From Rhodanobacter sp. T12-5 (GTDB lineage Bacteria > Pseudomonadota > Gammaproteobacteria > Xanthomonadales > Rhodanobacteraceae), in NCBI RefSeq assembly GCF_008329435.1, contig NZ_NPKN01000002.1, positions 124,001 to 188,000 of the forward strand: a DNA stretch of 64,000 bases. Reading direction: 5' to 3'. A program made the position numbers and the translations under genes. Below, piece by piece: positions 35,526 through 44,089 of the stretch (positions are counted from its first letter, which is position 1; each line of letters starts with the position of its first letter). Under the pieces are notes generated by a model. It was not told the origin of the DNA. It searched no databases and saw nothing but the letters and a program-made list of their open reading frames with translations.

Positions 35526-37217
35526 ATGACGCCCCTGATTGTCGGTGTCACCAGCCACCGCAATATTCCCGCGCGCGAGATCGAACCGATCCGGCAGCGC
35601 GTGCGGGATTTTTTTGCGCAACTCCAGCGCGATTTCCCCGACCTGCCGCTGATGGTGCTGTCGGCGCTGGCCGAAGGCGGCGATCAACTGGTCGCACAGG
35701 AAGCGCTGGCCATCGGCGCGCGCCTCGTGTCGCCGCTGCCGTTGCCGCGGGAGCTGTATGTCGACGACTTCTCCGATCCGGCAGTGCGGGCCAGCTTCGA
35801 CGCGTTGTGCAGCCGGGCCGAAGTCGTGCTGCTGCCCCGGCCGCTGGAGCAACCGCGCCACGCGATCGGATCGGAAGGCCCGGAGCGCAACCGCCAGTAC
35901 GCCAAGACCGGCGTATACATCGCCAGCCACTGCCACATCCTGCTGGCGATCTGGGATGGCAAGACCTCGGGCCAACTGGGCGGAACCGCGCAAATCGTGA
36001 ACTACCACCTGACCAGCGCCCTGCCCGGCCTGATCGACCGCCGTCGCAATACGCGCCATGTACTCGGCGGCGGCGACGAAAGTCTGCTGTATCACATCGT
36101 CTGCTCACGCGATCAGCCCGATGGCGCACCGGCGGCGGGGTTGCTGCCGCTGCAGGCAGGCTGGCGCGGCCCCGACACCCCGACCTGCCAGGCCGAATTG
36201 CCGGCGGAGTTCCAGTTGGTATTCGCGCACATGGCCGAGTTCAATGCCGACTGCAGCAAATACGCCGACCAGATCGAAGCCACCCCGAAACCGCCGCATC
36301 ACGTTCCGTCGAACGCCACCGCCACCATCGATCAGATCTTCCAGGCGGCGGACTGGCTGGCGATGCATTTTCAGAAACGCGTACTGCTGGCGATGCGCAC
36401 GACCTACATCCTGGCCGCGCTGATGGGCATCGCCTTCACCTTCTATGCCCACCTGCCGGCACAGGACTACCTGATCTACCTGTTCCTGCTGTTGTTCGCC
36501 AGCGGCGGTTTCGTTGCCGTACTCGCGCGCCGGCGCGGCTGGCACCGCAAGTACCTCGACTACCGCGCGCTGGCGGAGGGCCTGCGCATCCAGTCATGCT
36601 GGCGGCGGGCGGGCGTTCAGGCCAATGCCGACCACGAATTCGCCCACGACAACTTCCTGCAGAAGCAGAACATCGAACTGGGCTGGATCCGCAACGTGAT
36701 GCGCGCCGCCAGCGTGAATCCCTCGATTCGCCCGGAGCAGGCCACACCCGCCGCGCTGGCGGACGTCATCGCCGAATGGGTGGGGGAATCCGGGAAATCC
36801 GGGCAACTGCACTACTACGAATGCAAGACCGTCGAGCGCACCGGCGTGCACCGCATCACCGAAACGATCGGATCGATCAGCCTGTGGGGCGGCGTGACGA
36901 TCAGCGTGTTTCTCGCCGCCTTCGCGCTGGTGCTGTCGCCGGATACCAAGGTCACCCTGGTGATGATCATGGCCGTGCTGTCCATCGTCGCCGCCGTGCG
37001 CGAGGCCTACGCCTATCGCAAGGCCGACAAGGAACTGATCCGCCAATACCGCTTCATGCAACGCATCTTCGCCGGCGCACGTGCCGCACTGGACCGTACG
37101 CAGGATCCCGTCCAGCAGCGCGAGATCCTGCTCTCGCTGGGCGATGCCGCCTTGACCGAACACGCCGAATGGACGCTGATGCAACGCGAGCGGCAGGTCG
37201 AGCACAGCAAGATGTAG
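35526..37217 (+). CDS. SLOG-like nucleotide-binding protein fused to four membrane helices (SLATT-like)
   Basis: 563 residues from the ATG at 35526. The N-terminal 170 residues form a Rossmann-like domain: LIVGVTSHRN (4-13), SALAEGGDQLVAQEAL (46-61) and AIWDG...GQLGGT (141-154), the layout of SLOG/LOG proteins that bind or cleave nucleotide-derived ligands. Two helix pairs follow at 288-308/314-334 and 452-471/475-492, with a cytoplasmic segment between them, as in SLATT-type membrane effectors. I infer a sensor joined to a membrane-damaging or channel domain. The assignment to SLOG and SLATT rests on motif shape, not on a database search. Upstream neighbours are the acidic protein and TIR protein. 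Confidence 0.82.
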   Translation: MTPLIVGVTSHRNIPAREIEPIRQRVRDFFAQLQRDFPDLPLMVLSALAEGGDQLVAQEALAIGARLVSPLPLPRELYVDDFSDPAVRASFDALCSRAEVVLLPRPLEQPRHAIGSEGPERNRQYAKTGVYIASHCHILLAIWDGKTSGQLGGTAQIVNYHLTSALPGLIDRRRNTRHVLGGGDESLLYHIVCSRDQPDGAPAAGLLPLQAGWRGPDTPTCQAELPAEFQLVFAHMAEFNADCSKYADQIEATPKPPHHVPSNATATIDQIFQAADWLAMHFQKRVLLAMRTTYILAALMGIAFTFYAHLPAQDYLIYLFLLLFASGGFVAVLARRRGWHRKYLDYRALAEGLRIQSCWRRAGVQANADHEFAHDNFLQKQNIELGWIRNVMRAASVNPSIRPEQATPAALADVIAEWVGESGKSGQLHYYECKTVERTGVHRITETIGSISLWGGVTISVFLAAFALVLSPDTKVTLVMIMAVLSIVAAVREAYAYRKADKELIRQYRFMQRIFAGARAALDRTQDPVQQREILLSLGDAALTEHAEWTLMQRERQVEHSKM

Positions 37218-37260
37218 GGAGACGGGCGCGGCGACTCGATATGGATTCCGGTCGGGTCGA

Positions 37261-37518
37261 TCAGTCAACCGGCAACCGCGGAATCGCCAGGCTGCGCTCG
37301 TTGTCGCCGGTTGCCCCGGCCAGCATGCTCGGCGGCAGATGACCGACATCGCCGACGGCAATGACCTTGAAACGACCCTCCGGTTCGATGAGGGTTTCGG
37401 TGATGCTGGCGTTGCCCCCGACATCTGCAGCCACGCCTGGGTTGCAGCGCCGTACGCCGGTACGATCGGCAACAGGAAGCAGAGGCATGGCGGGAGTCGG
37501 AGATCGAAACCCGGTCAA
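37261..37518 (-). CDS. Hypothetical protein downstream of the disulfide reductase
   Basis: 85 residues if started at a TTG (37518) whose last bases overlap the reductase stop (TTGA); an ATG at 37488 is an alternative. The second half (GGNASITETLIEPEGRFKVI, AVGDVGHLPPSMLAGATGDN) looks protein-like, with balanced composition. No family recognised. It would be the third gene of the 39049-37261 operon. Uncertain. Confidence 0.38.
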   Translation of the reverse strand: MTGFRSPTPAMPLLPVADRTGVRRCNPGVAADVGGNASITETLIEPEGRFKVIAVGDVGHLPPSMLAGATGDNERSLAIPRLPVD

Positions 37519-38894
37519 GGCGACGGATCGTTCGGCGCACGTGCTTCCGACAACAGCGTGGGGATGAGTTCCGATACCGTCGGGTGGATCGGCACGGTGT
37601 GTTGCAGCCGGGTGGCGGTGGCGCCCACGCTCATCATGTCGATGATGCCGTGGATGGCCTCGTCGCCTTCGAGGCCCAGGATCGCGGCGCCGAGGATCGC
37701 CTTCGTCTCGGCGTCGACGATCACTTTCATGAATCCCTGCGTCTCGCCCTTTTCCACCGCCCGCCCGACTTTCGTCATCGGTCGCTTGCCGACGAGCCAG
37801 GGACGACCGCGTTTGCGCGCCTCGGCTTCGCCGATGCCGACGCGGCCCAGCGGCGGGTCAATGTACAGCGCGTAGCCGCTGACGCGCTCGCTCAGGCGGC
37901 GGTGCTCGCCGTCGAGCAGGTTCGCGGCGACGATCTCGAAGTCGTTGTACGCGGTGTGGGTGAATGCGCCACGGCCGTTGCAGTCGCCCAGCGCCCAGAT
38001 GCCGGGCACGTTGCTGCTCAGTTCGTCGTCGACGGCAATGTAGCCGCGTGCGTCGGTCGCCACGCCGGCCTTGTCCAGGCCGAGGTCTCCGGTGTTCGGC
38101 ACGCGCCCCACCGCTATAAGCACGTGGCTGCAGGCGACCCGCGCACCATCGAGCACCGCCACGATGGTCTTGCCCTCGCGTGCGAAGGCGAGGTTGTCGA
38201 TACCGGTACGGATGTCGATGCCCTCGCCTTCCAGGATGTCGCGCACGGCGACCGAGACATCTTCGTCCTCGCGCCCGATCAGGTGCCGGCCTTTTTCCAC
38301 CACGGTCACGCGGGCGCCGAAACGCCGATACATCTGCGCGTACTCCAGCCCGATATAGCTGCCGCCGACGATCAGCAAATGCTCCGGCACCTGCTCCAGG
38401 TCGAGGATCGAGGTGTTGGTCAGGTAGGGGACGTCGTGCAGTCCGGGCATGTCCGGTACGGCCGCGCGGCCGCCGACATTCAGGAAGATCCGCGGTGCGG
38501 TGAGCCGTTCGTCGCCGACGCGCAAGGTCCGCGCATCTTCGAAACGCGCATGGCCCTCGATCACCGTGCAGCCGTCCATGCCATCCAGCCACGCGCGCAC
38601 ACCATGGCGCGCGTTCGCGATGACGGTGTCGGCCCGCGACTTCACCTTCATCATGTCGATGCCTACCTCGCCCGCCAGCACCACCCCGAAATCCGCCGCG
38701 CGACGGGCGACATGCGCGGCGCGCGCGCTGGCTACCAGGGTCTTGGTCGGCATGCAGCCGGTGTTGACGCAGGTGCCGCCGAACAGCTTGCGCTCGATCA
38801 GCGCCACCGACTGGCCAGCCCCGGTCAGCCGGTTCGCCAGCGACGGGCCGGCCTGGCCGGCGCCGACGATGATCGCGTCGAATACGCGGCTCAT
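37515..38894 (-). CDS. FAD-dependent pyridine nucleotide-disulfide oxidoreductase
   Basis: 459 residues. FAD-binding GAGQAGPSLA (11-20), redox-active disulfide CVNTGC (42, 47), NAD(P)-binding VGGSYIGLEYAQ, second FAD motif ALGDCNGRGAFTHTAYND and the C-terminal His-Glu pair (HPTVSELIPT) used by dihydrolipoamide dehydrogenase, mercuric reductase and RclA. No N-terminal heavy-metal domain and no C-terminal Cys pair, so it is not a typical MerA. The substrate is unknown. The start overlaps the upstream small gene (ATGA), showing translational coupling. Confidence 0.92.
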   Translation of the reverse strand: MSRVFDAIIVGAGQAGPSLANRLTGAGQSVALIERKLFGGTCVNTGCMPTKTLVASARAAHVARRAADFGVVLAGEVGIDMMKVKSRADTVIANARHGVRAWLDGMDGCTVIEGHARFEDARTLRVGDERLTAPRIFLNVGGRAAVPDMPGLHDVPYLTNTSILDLEQVPEHLLIVGGSYIGLEYAQMYRRFGARVTVVEKGRHLIGREDEDVSVAVRDILEGEGIDIRTGIDNLAFAREGKTIVAVLDGARVACSHVLIAVGRVPNTGDLGLDKAGVATDARGYIAVDDELSSNVPGIWALGDCNGRGAFTHTAYNDFEIVAANLLDGEHRRLSERVSGYALYIDPPLGRVGIGEAEARKRGRPWLVGKRPMTKVGRAVEKGETQGFMKVIVDAETKAILGAAILGLEGDEAIHGIIDMMSVGATATRLQHTVPIHPTVSELIPTLLSEARAPNDPSP

Positions 38895-39049
38895 GACACA
38901 GCCATCACGATCAGCAGCGCACCGCCGATCGCCGCCATGTCTTCAATCAGCGCAGCCGGGCGATCACGCCCGAACGCTGCCGTCAGCTTCGCGCGTACGG
39001 CACGTCCGCCCAGGGTGCCGATCAACAACGCGAACGGATAAAGGGTCAT
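38891..39049 (-). CDS. Small membrane protein coupled to the disulfide reductase
   Basis: 52 residues, ATG at 39049 with GGGAGAG upstream. Helix one is PFALLIGTLGG, helix two IGGALLIVMAVS, joined by a basic loop ending FGRDRPAALIEDMAA. The pattern recalls the C-terminal part of DUF4126 membrane proteins, though that is only a visual impression. Its stop overlaps the reductase start (ATGA), so both are translated together. Confidence 0.65.
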   Translation of the reverse strand: MTLYPFALLIGTLGGRAVRAKLTAAFGRDRPAALIEDMAAIGGALLIVMAVS

Positions 39050-39334
39050 GTCGTCTCTCCCGCATGGATGTGCCGCGCGATCTCCATGGCGCCGTCGGTA
39101 TCGCACCACCACGACGACACATCCGCCCGGACGGCATACTTTACTCCCGACCACGAATACGGCTGACACATCGGGCCGCCTGCATGCCAGCACGGCGTAG
39201 ACCTAGCCCTGCGGATGCGGTGCGGCGCCCCTTTGCAATGCATCAGCCGGACCCGAGATCCATCCGTGGGTTACGATGCCGATCCCTCCGCCGCGTGACG
39301 GCCGGGTTCCGTCGTTCCCAAGAGATTGCCCATC

Positions 39335-40177
39335 GTGTCGCACTATTCCGGACCCTTGCTGACACGCGCCGTCGCCGATGCGCTGTTGGCTGCGCGCGAT
39401 GCGGGCACCGGCGCATGGACAGGCTCGCTCGACCTGGGCCGCTCGAACGAACACGTCACGCTGCAGGCGGACGCCTGGAAGTGGCGGGATCGACAGTATC
39501 CGTATCCGGCGAAGCTGAAGGACCGCACCATCCATTACTGGGACGGCGACGAGTTCGCGCCGGCGTCGCGCTATGCCGGCTCGCTGATCAAGCTGGTGCC
39601 CACCGAATGGGGTGCGCCCACCTTCGAGATCGACGGCATCAAGATGCTGCCCACGTCGAAGGAATCGCCGTTCGAGGATGCGCGGCGCAAGGTGGCGCTG
39701 GTCGAGCCGCATGGCAAGGTGCTGCTCGATACCTGCGGTGGCCTCGGCTACTTCGCCGCCTGTTGCCTGGAAGCGGGCGTGGCGCGCGTGCATTCGTTCG
39801 AGAAGAACTCCGACGTGCTGTGGCTGCGCACGCTCAACCCGTGGTCGCCGGATCCCGACGCGCCCGCCCATGGCGGCCGCCTGCAACTCATCCATGCCGA
39901 CGTGGCGCAGGCGATCATGCAGATTGCCGATGCGTCGATCGACGCGCTGCTGCACGACCCGCCACGCTTCGGCATCGCCGGCGAACTCTACTCACAGGCG
40001 TTCTACGATCAACTGGCGCGCGTGCTCCGCCGCGGCGGGCGCCTGTTCCACTACACCGGCAGCCCGAACAAGCTCACCAGCGGCCGCGATGTGCCGCGCG
40101 AGGTGGAGAAACGGTTGGAGAAAGCCGGGTTCAAGGCGCAGCTCGCGCTGGACGGCGTGCTGGCAGCCCGACGCTGA
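39335..40177 (+). CDS. Predicted SAM-dependent methyltransferase
   Basis: 280 residues from a GTG at 39335; a TTG three codons upstream is a weaker choice. The SAM-binding motif VLLDTCGGLGYFA and catalytic-type motif HDPPRFG are present, the latter placing it with predicted archaeal/bacterial methyltransferases of the DPPR group. A 110-residue N-terminal region (TGSLDLGRSNEHVTLQADAW, DGIKMLPTSKESP) may bind the substrate. The target is unknown; RNA or small-molecule modification are both possible. Confidence 0.85.
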   Translation: MSHYSGPLLTRAVADALLAARDAGTGAWTGSLDLGRSNEHVTLQADAWKWRDRQYPYPAKLKDRTIHYWDGDEFAPASRYAGSLIKLVPTEWGAPTFEIDGIKMLPTSKESPFEDARRKVALVEPHGKVLLDTCGGLGYFAACCLEAGVARVHSFEKNSDVLWLRTLNPWSPDPDAPAHGGRLQLIHADVAQAIMQIADASIDALLHDPPRFGIAGELYSQAFYDQLARVLRRGGRLFHYTGSPNKLTSGRDVPREVEKRLEKAGFKAQLALDGVLAARR

Positions 40178-40335
40178 ACCGCGCGACGAGCCGGCGTGCC
40201 GTGTTGTGGGCCACGCGCTCCGGGTCGGGACGACTTTCGCGCCGCGCGAGCATCCGAAGCATTGTCCACAGCATCCGCTCCGGCGATTTCGGCGTATAAA
40301 TCCCCAAGCTCCCCCATCGTCCAGGAATCACGCCC

Positions 40336-40881
40336 ATGAAGTCCTCGCTGAAATTCGCCGCCCTCGCTCTGCTCGCTGGCGCCACCCTGGCGTCGCCGGC
40401 TTTCGCCGCCCTCAAGGAAGGCACGCAGGCGCCCGATTTCTCCGCACCGGCCTATCTCGCCGGCCAGCCCTTCACCTTCAAGCTCGCCGACGCCCTGAAG
40501 CATGGTCCGGTGGTGGTCTATTTCTTTCCCGCCCCGCACACCTCCGGCTGCAACGTCGAGGCGCACCTGTTCTCGCAGGCCATCGACCAATTCAAGGCCG
40601 AACATGCCACCGTGATCGGCGTCACCGCCGGCAACCTCGACCAGTTGGCAGCTTTCTCGAAGGAAACCGAGCATTGCGGCGGCAAGTTCCCGGTCGCCGC
40701 CGACAAGGGCGCGAAGATCGCCAAGGAATATGACGCGCTGCTGATGTTGAGGCCCGGCTGGTCGAACCGCACCTCGTACGTGATCGCCCCATCGGGGAAA
40801 ATCACCCATGTCTATTCGGATCTCAGCCCCAAGAAGCACGTCCAAGAGACGCTCAATGCGGTGAAGGCGCTCGAAAAATAG
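40336..40881 (+). CDS. Secreted peroxiredoxin (AhpC/TSA, PrxQ-like)
   Basis: 181 residues with a signal peptide cleaved after SPAFA (residue 24). The peroxidatic Cys72 sits in PAPHTSGCNVEAHLF, where Thr69 and the following Glu match the PrxQ/BCP pattern; Cys114 (TEHCGG) is a possible resolving residue. It should reduce peroxides in the periplasm. It is the last gene before a convergent M14 gene, with hairpins between them. Confidence 0.92.
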   Translation: MKSSLKFAALALLAGATLASPAFAALKEGTQAPDFSAPAYLAGQPFTFKLADALKHGPVVVYFFPAPHTSGCNVEAHLFSQAIDQFKAEHATVIGVTAGNLDQLAAFSKETEHCGGKFPVAADKGAKIAKEYDALLMLRPGWSNRTSYVIAPSGKITHVYSDLSPKKHVQETLNAVKALEK

Positions 40882-40922
40882 TCGGCCGTCGAGTCAACCG
40901 ACGGCAACGGTGGACACTTGCA

Positions 40923-40941
40923 CCGGCCTCTCGCGGGCCGG
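40923..40941. terminator. Candidate bidirectional terminator
   Basis: CCGGCC and GGCCGG pair around a seven-base loop, followed by CCCGTTT, between the convergent peroxiredoxin and M14 genes. A second stem (GCCGTCG / CGACGGC, 40885-40905) lies just before it. Confidence 0.42.
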
Positions 40942-40946
40942 CCCGT

Positions 40947-41861
40947 TTACCGCAACGCGAAATCAATCGCCGCGCAAACCGCGGCCACCTGTGCGGCGTT
41001 GCATTGCTCGGCGGTGGCGCGCGGGCTGTCGGGGTAGACCTCGGTAGTCGTTTTGTAAGTCGCGTTGGTGATGCCTGCACACAGGCCGAGCTGCCTGAGC
41101 GCGTAGTTGATGACGCCCGGCGCCACCATGGGCGAGCCGATGATCTCGCCGTGGCGATCGGCCGGGGCAATATGGGTGACTTTCGCCACCGCCGCGATCA
41201 CCGCCTGCTGGAATTCGGGTTGCGGGTGCTCGCTGTCGTCGACCAGATAGAAGCCGTCGGGGATTTCACCCGGAACGTAGGCCACGCCGTCCCGAGCGGC
41301 CAGCGCCGGGCGAAATTCGGACTCGTCGGTATCGGTGGTTTCGTGCAGGTCGATGTGCACGAGCATGCGATCGCGGAACGGCGCAACCAGGTTCATCAGC
41401 GCCGCCGACTCCTGCGCCGGGCTGTCGTCGCGAAACGAACGATTCGGGTCGAGCGCGTGCGGGTTCCAGCGATGAATCCTTTCGTAGGCCCACGGGCTGA
41501 CGCATGGCGCGACCAGCAGGTTGACCCGGCCTGCGTAGCTTGCCGCGTGCTCGTCGACAAAGCGCAAGGCCCCATGCACGCCGCTGGTTTCATAGCCATG
41601 CACGCCGCCGGTCACAAACACACAAGGCAGCTCATCGCGCCAGCCGCGGCTCTTGATCGCGAGCAACGGGTAGGAGTCGGGCTGATAGTCCAACTGGCCG
41701 TACTGCATCACATCGTAGTGCGAGCGCAGCGTCTCGATCCTGCCCAACACATCCGCCGCGTAGCTGCGCTTGCGCGTCTGGCGCGCCAGCCAGACCGCTA
41801 CTTCAGCCTCACCCCAGGGACGTCCGGGCGTGCCGATCGGGTAGTGTGCAGATGTCGTCAT
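40947..41861 (-). CDS. M14-family metallo-carboxypeptidase-like (succinylglutamate desuccinylase/aspartoacylase type)
   Basis: 304 residues without a signal peptide. Zinc ligands are His88 and Glu91 (GGVHGYETSG) and His173 (HIDLHETTD); NPHALDPNRSFRDD holds the substrate-binding Asn-Arg, and TTTEVYPD near the end provides the general-base Glu. The family removes acyl or C-terminal amino acids. The cytoplasmic location suggests a small N-acyl substrate rather than peptidoglycan. No catabolic genes flank it, so the substrate is open. Confidence 0.88.
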   Translation of the reverse strand: MTTSAHYPIGTPGRPWGEAEVAVWLARQTRKRSYAADVLGRIETLRSHYDVMQYGQLDYQPDSYPLLAIKSRGWRDELPCVFVTGGVHGYETSGVHGALRFVDEHAASYAGRVNLLVAPCVSPWAYERIHRWNPHALDPNRSFRDDSPAQESAALMNLVAPFRDRMLVHIDLHETTDTDESEFRPALAARDGVAYVPGEIPDGFYLVDDSEHPQPEFQQAVIAAVAKVTHIAPADRHGEIIGSPMVAPGVINYALRQLGLCAGITNATYKTTTEVYPDSPRATAEQCNAAQVAAVCAAIDFALR

Positions 41862-41943
41862 TACGTCGCTCGCTTTGCAGTGGCTTCAAGGAAAGACACT
41901 GTAGCAGCGGGCCGGGATGCGGCGGCGGGAGCCTGCCGCCGCG

Positions 41944-42831
41944 TCATGCTCGTGGCCGATACGGCCCCTGTCGGCGCAGGCGCAACACGAGCTTTCGGCG
42001 CATTCTGGCCACCAGGCCAAAGGCGCTGGAGAACGCATACTCGCCCCGGCTGAGCAAACCCTCCCGCATCAGTTTGCGGCGCTGCTCGCCGCGGGCGCGA
42101 TGGACCGCGGCGAAGTCGTCGCTCAGTCCGGTGGCGCCTCTTTCGCGCTCATTCCAGATGCCCAGAACCTGGTCGATCCGGGCGCAGCGATAGCCGGAAA
42201 AGACGATCCGCGACCACAGCAGGTAATCCTCGGAACGCCAGAAGTCCTCGTCGAAACGGAACGGCAGGTCGCGACGCAGTATCACCGAGGTCGTCGGAAA
42301 GGGATTGCGCAACAGCAGCGTGCGCCGGCCGATGATCTGGACGTCCACTGGCGGCCGCAGTGCGGGGACCGCCGTGCCGCGTGGACGCACCAGCATGCGA
42401 TGCGCGATCAGCGCGATGGCCGGGTCTGCCTGCAGAGCCGCCATCTGCAACTCCAGCTTGCGTGGCCCCCAGCTGTCGTCGGCATCGAGGAAGGCGATGT
42501 AAGGTTGCTGCGCCTGCTGCCAGGCCGAGTTGCGGGCCCGCGACGGCCCCCCATTGGCGGGCAGAACAATCACCTTGATCCAGTCGGTTCCGTGGACCGC
42601 GGCAACGCGATGCAGGGCTGCCACGGTATCGTCGCCGCTGCCATCGTCCACCAGCAGGACTTCGGCGGGGCGCAATGTCTGCGCCGCGATCGAGGCGACC
42701 GCATCGTCGATGGTCGCTGCGCAGCGAAAGCACGGAACCACGACGCTCACCGGCGCCAGCTTGGCCGATGATCCACCCATGTCGGAGGCATCCGCATGCA
42801 CGGTGGCCTCGACCTGATCCTCATCATTCAT
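41944..42831 (-). CDS. Family 2 glycosyltransferase
   Basis: 295 residues from the ATG at 42831. GT-A fold: VSVVVPCFRCAATIDDAVAS (28-47), VDDGSGDDT (61-69) and the nucleotide-sugar DXD motif FLDADDS (114-120), followed by an acceptor-side segment (FDEDFWRSEDYLLWSR) with the ED of the family. No membrane helix apart from none visible, so it is a soluble or peripheral enzyme. No other polysaccharide genes are adjacent, so the acceptor is unknown. Confidence 0.9.
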   Translation of the reverse strand: MNDEDQVEATVHADASDMGGSSAKLAPVSVVVPCFRCAATIDDAVASIAAQTLRPAEVLLVDDGSGDDTVAALHRVAAVHGTDWIKVIVLPANGGPSRARNSAWQQAQQPYIAFLDADDSWGPRKLELQMAALQADPAIALIAHRMLVRPRGTAVPALRPPVDVQIIGRRTLLLRNPFPTTSVILRRDLPFRFDEDFWRSEDYLLWSRIVFSGYRCARIDQVLGIWNERERGATGLSDDFAAVHRARGEQRRKLMREGLLSRGEYAFSSAFGLVARMRRKLVLRLRRQGPYRPRA

Positions 42832-43058
42832 GACCGATCGCCATCGCGACGACTGAATAGCACCACAGCATTGCGAGGGAAGCGTCAAGAGGCCGTCAAC
42901 ATAGCCCGGCAGGAAGAGGCTGGTTTGCACCAGTCCCGATTACCTGGACCGCTGCGGTCGTCCCGCCACGCCGCAGGCCACTGAAAAGCGGATTGGCACC
43001 TGTTGTCATCGGGACATCGGTTGTCGGAGTGCGTGTCCGTCGCTTCGTATATCACCGC

Positions 43059-43967
43059 TCAGGCCGCCGGGCGCCGCAATGAGGCGAAGCCGTCGGCCGA
43101 ACCGTCGACAAATTGCTCGGTGAGCATGCGGATGAAGGCGGACACCTTGCGGCTCACGTGACGGTGCGGCGCATACAATGCCCATACTTCGCTGCCGCGG
43201 CCTTCCACGCGGCCCCACTGGCGCAGACCGCCCGTATCCACATCGGGCTGCACCAGGGAACGCGGCATCATCGCCACGCCGGCACCGTCGAGCACGGCGT
43301 CATGCACCATGGCCATGGATGACAGGCGCAGGCTCGTGCGTGTGCGGAGCCGTTGCACGCCTTGCTCATGCACGATGTTCCACAACGCTTCTTCGGCCGT
43401 TCCGGACAGCATCACCGCAGGCACCGGCGCGACTTCATCCGCGGCATCGGGTCGCGGAATGGACGGATGCGCGACCACGACCAGTTCGTCGCGCAGGAAA
43501 CAGCGCCCGGCCAGGTCGGTGGTCGGCGCGGGGTTGGCGCGAAGCACCAAATCGTAGCCATCGGCCAGCGGATCGACGAAGCGATCGTCGGCGCTGATCT
43601 CCAGTTGCACGTCCGGGTAGGCCGCAGCATACCGGGCGGCGATGCGACCCAGCCCGCGCTGCGCGAACAGCACCGGCGCGCTGATGCGCAAGCGGCCGTG
43701 CGGCAGGCCAGCTTCGCCTTTCAGCGTTTGCTGGATCTCGTCGATCCGGTCGAGCAGCACCGAAGTCTGCTCGTGCAATGCGACGCCTTCTTCGGTGAGC
43801 CGCAGCGTGCGCGCACCGCGTTCGATCAGGCGCACGCCCAGCGAATCCTCCAGCTGCCTCACCCGCCGGGACAAGGTCGCCTTGGGCCGTCCCGTCGTCC
43901 GGCTGGCGCGACTGAAACCGCCGTGGCTGGCCACGGTGTTGAAATCGATCAGGGCTTCGAGATCCAT
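43059..43967 (-). CDS. LysR family transcriptional regulator
   Basis: 302 residues. Winged HTH at 1-60 (MDLEALIDFNTVASHGGFSR, then ATLSRRVRQLEDSLGVRLIE) and a periplasmic-binding-like effector domain (LRISAPVLFAQRGLG onward). It belongs to the CrgA/YafC-like group that usually regulates a divergent oxidoreductase. The divergent neighbour is an NmrA-type reductase, and a strong palindrome lies between the two starts. Confidence 0.93.
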   Translation of the reverse strand: MDLEALIDFNTVASHGGFSRASRTTGRPKATLSRRVRQLEDSLGVRLIERGARTLRLTEEGVALHEQTSVLLDRIDEIQQTLKGEAGLPHGRLRISAPVLFAQRGLGRIAARYAAAYPDVQLEISADDRFVDPLADGYDLVLRANPAPTTDLAGRCFLRDELVVVAHPSIPRPDAADEVAPVPAVMLSGTAEEALWNIVHEQGVQRLRTRTSLRLSSMAMVHDAVLDGAGVAMMPRSLVQPDVDTGGLRQWGRVEGRGSEVWALYAPHRHVSRKVSAFIRMLTEQFVDGSADGFASLRRPAA

Positions 43968-43976
43968 GTCCGTTCC

Positions 43977-44003
43977 ATTATCAAGACGCAACGTCTCGAT
44001 AAT
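43977..44003. promoter_or_regulatory. Candidate LysR operator
   Basis: An inverted repeat with 11-base arms: ATTATCAAGAC, a five-base GCAAC centre, then GTCTCGATAAT; ten of eleven pairs match. It sits 10 bp before the LysR start and 87 bp before the divergent NmrA-type gene, the expected place for autoregulation plus target control. Confidence 0.65.
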
Positions 44004-44089
44004 GCCTCTTTCGTTTCCATGCCGAAACGCCAAGATAAGTCCCGTACCTGCTCCCACCCATCCCCCTAAGCCACTCAAGGAATCCCGAC

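Noticed and set aside
33896-37342. Plus-strand open frame of more than 1100 codons crossing the TIR, acidic and SLOG-like genes
   Set aside because: It is out of frame with all three, Arg/Ala-rich and without domains; the real genes have start signals and clear motifs.
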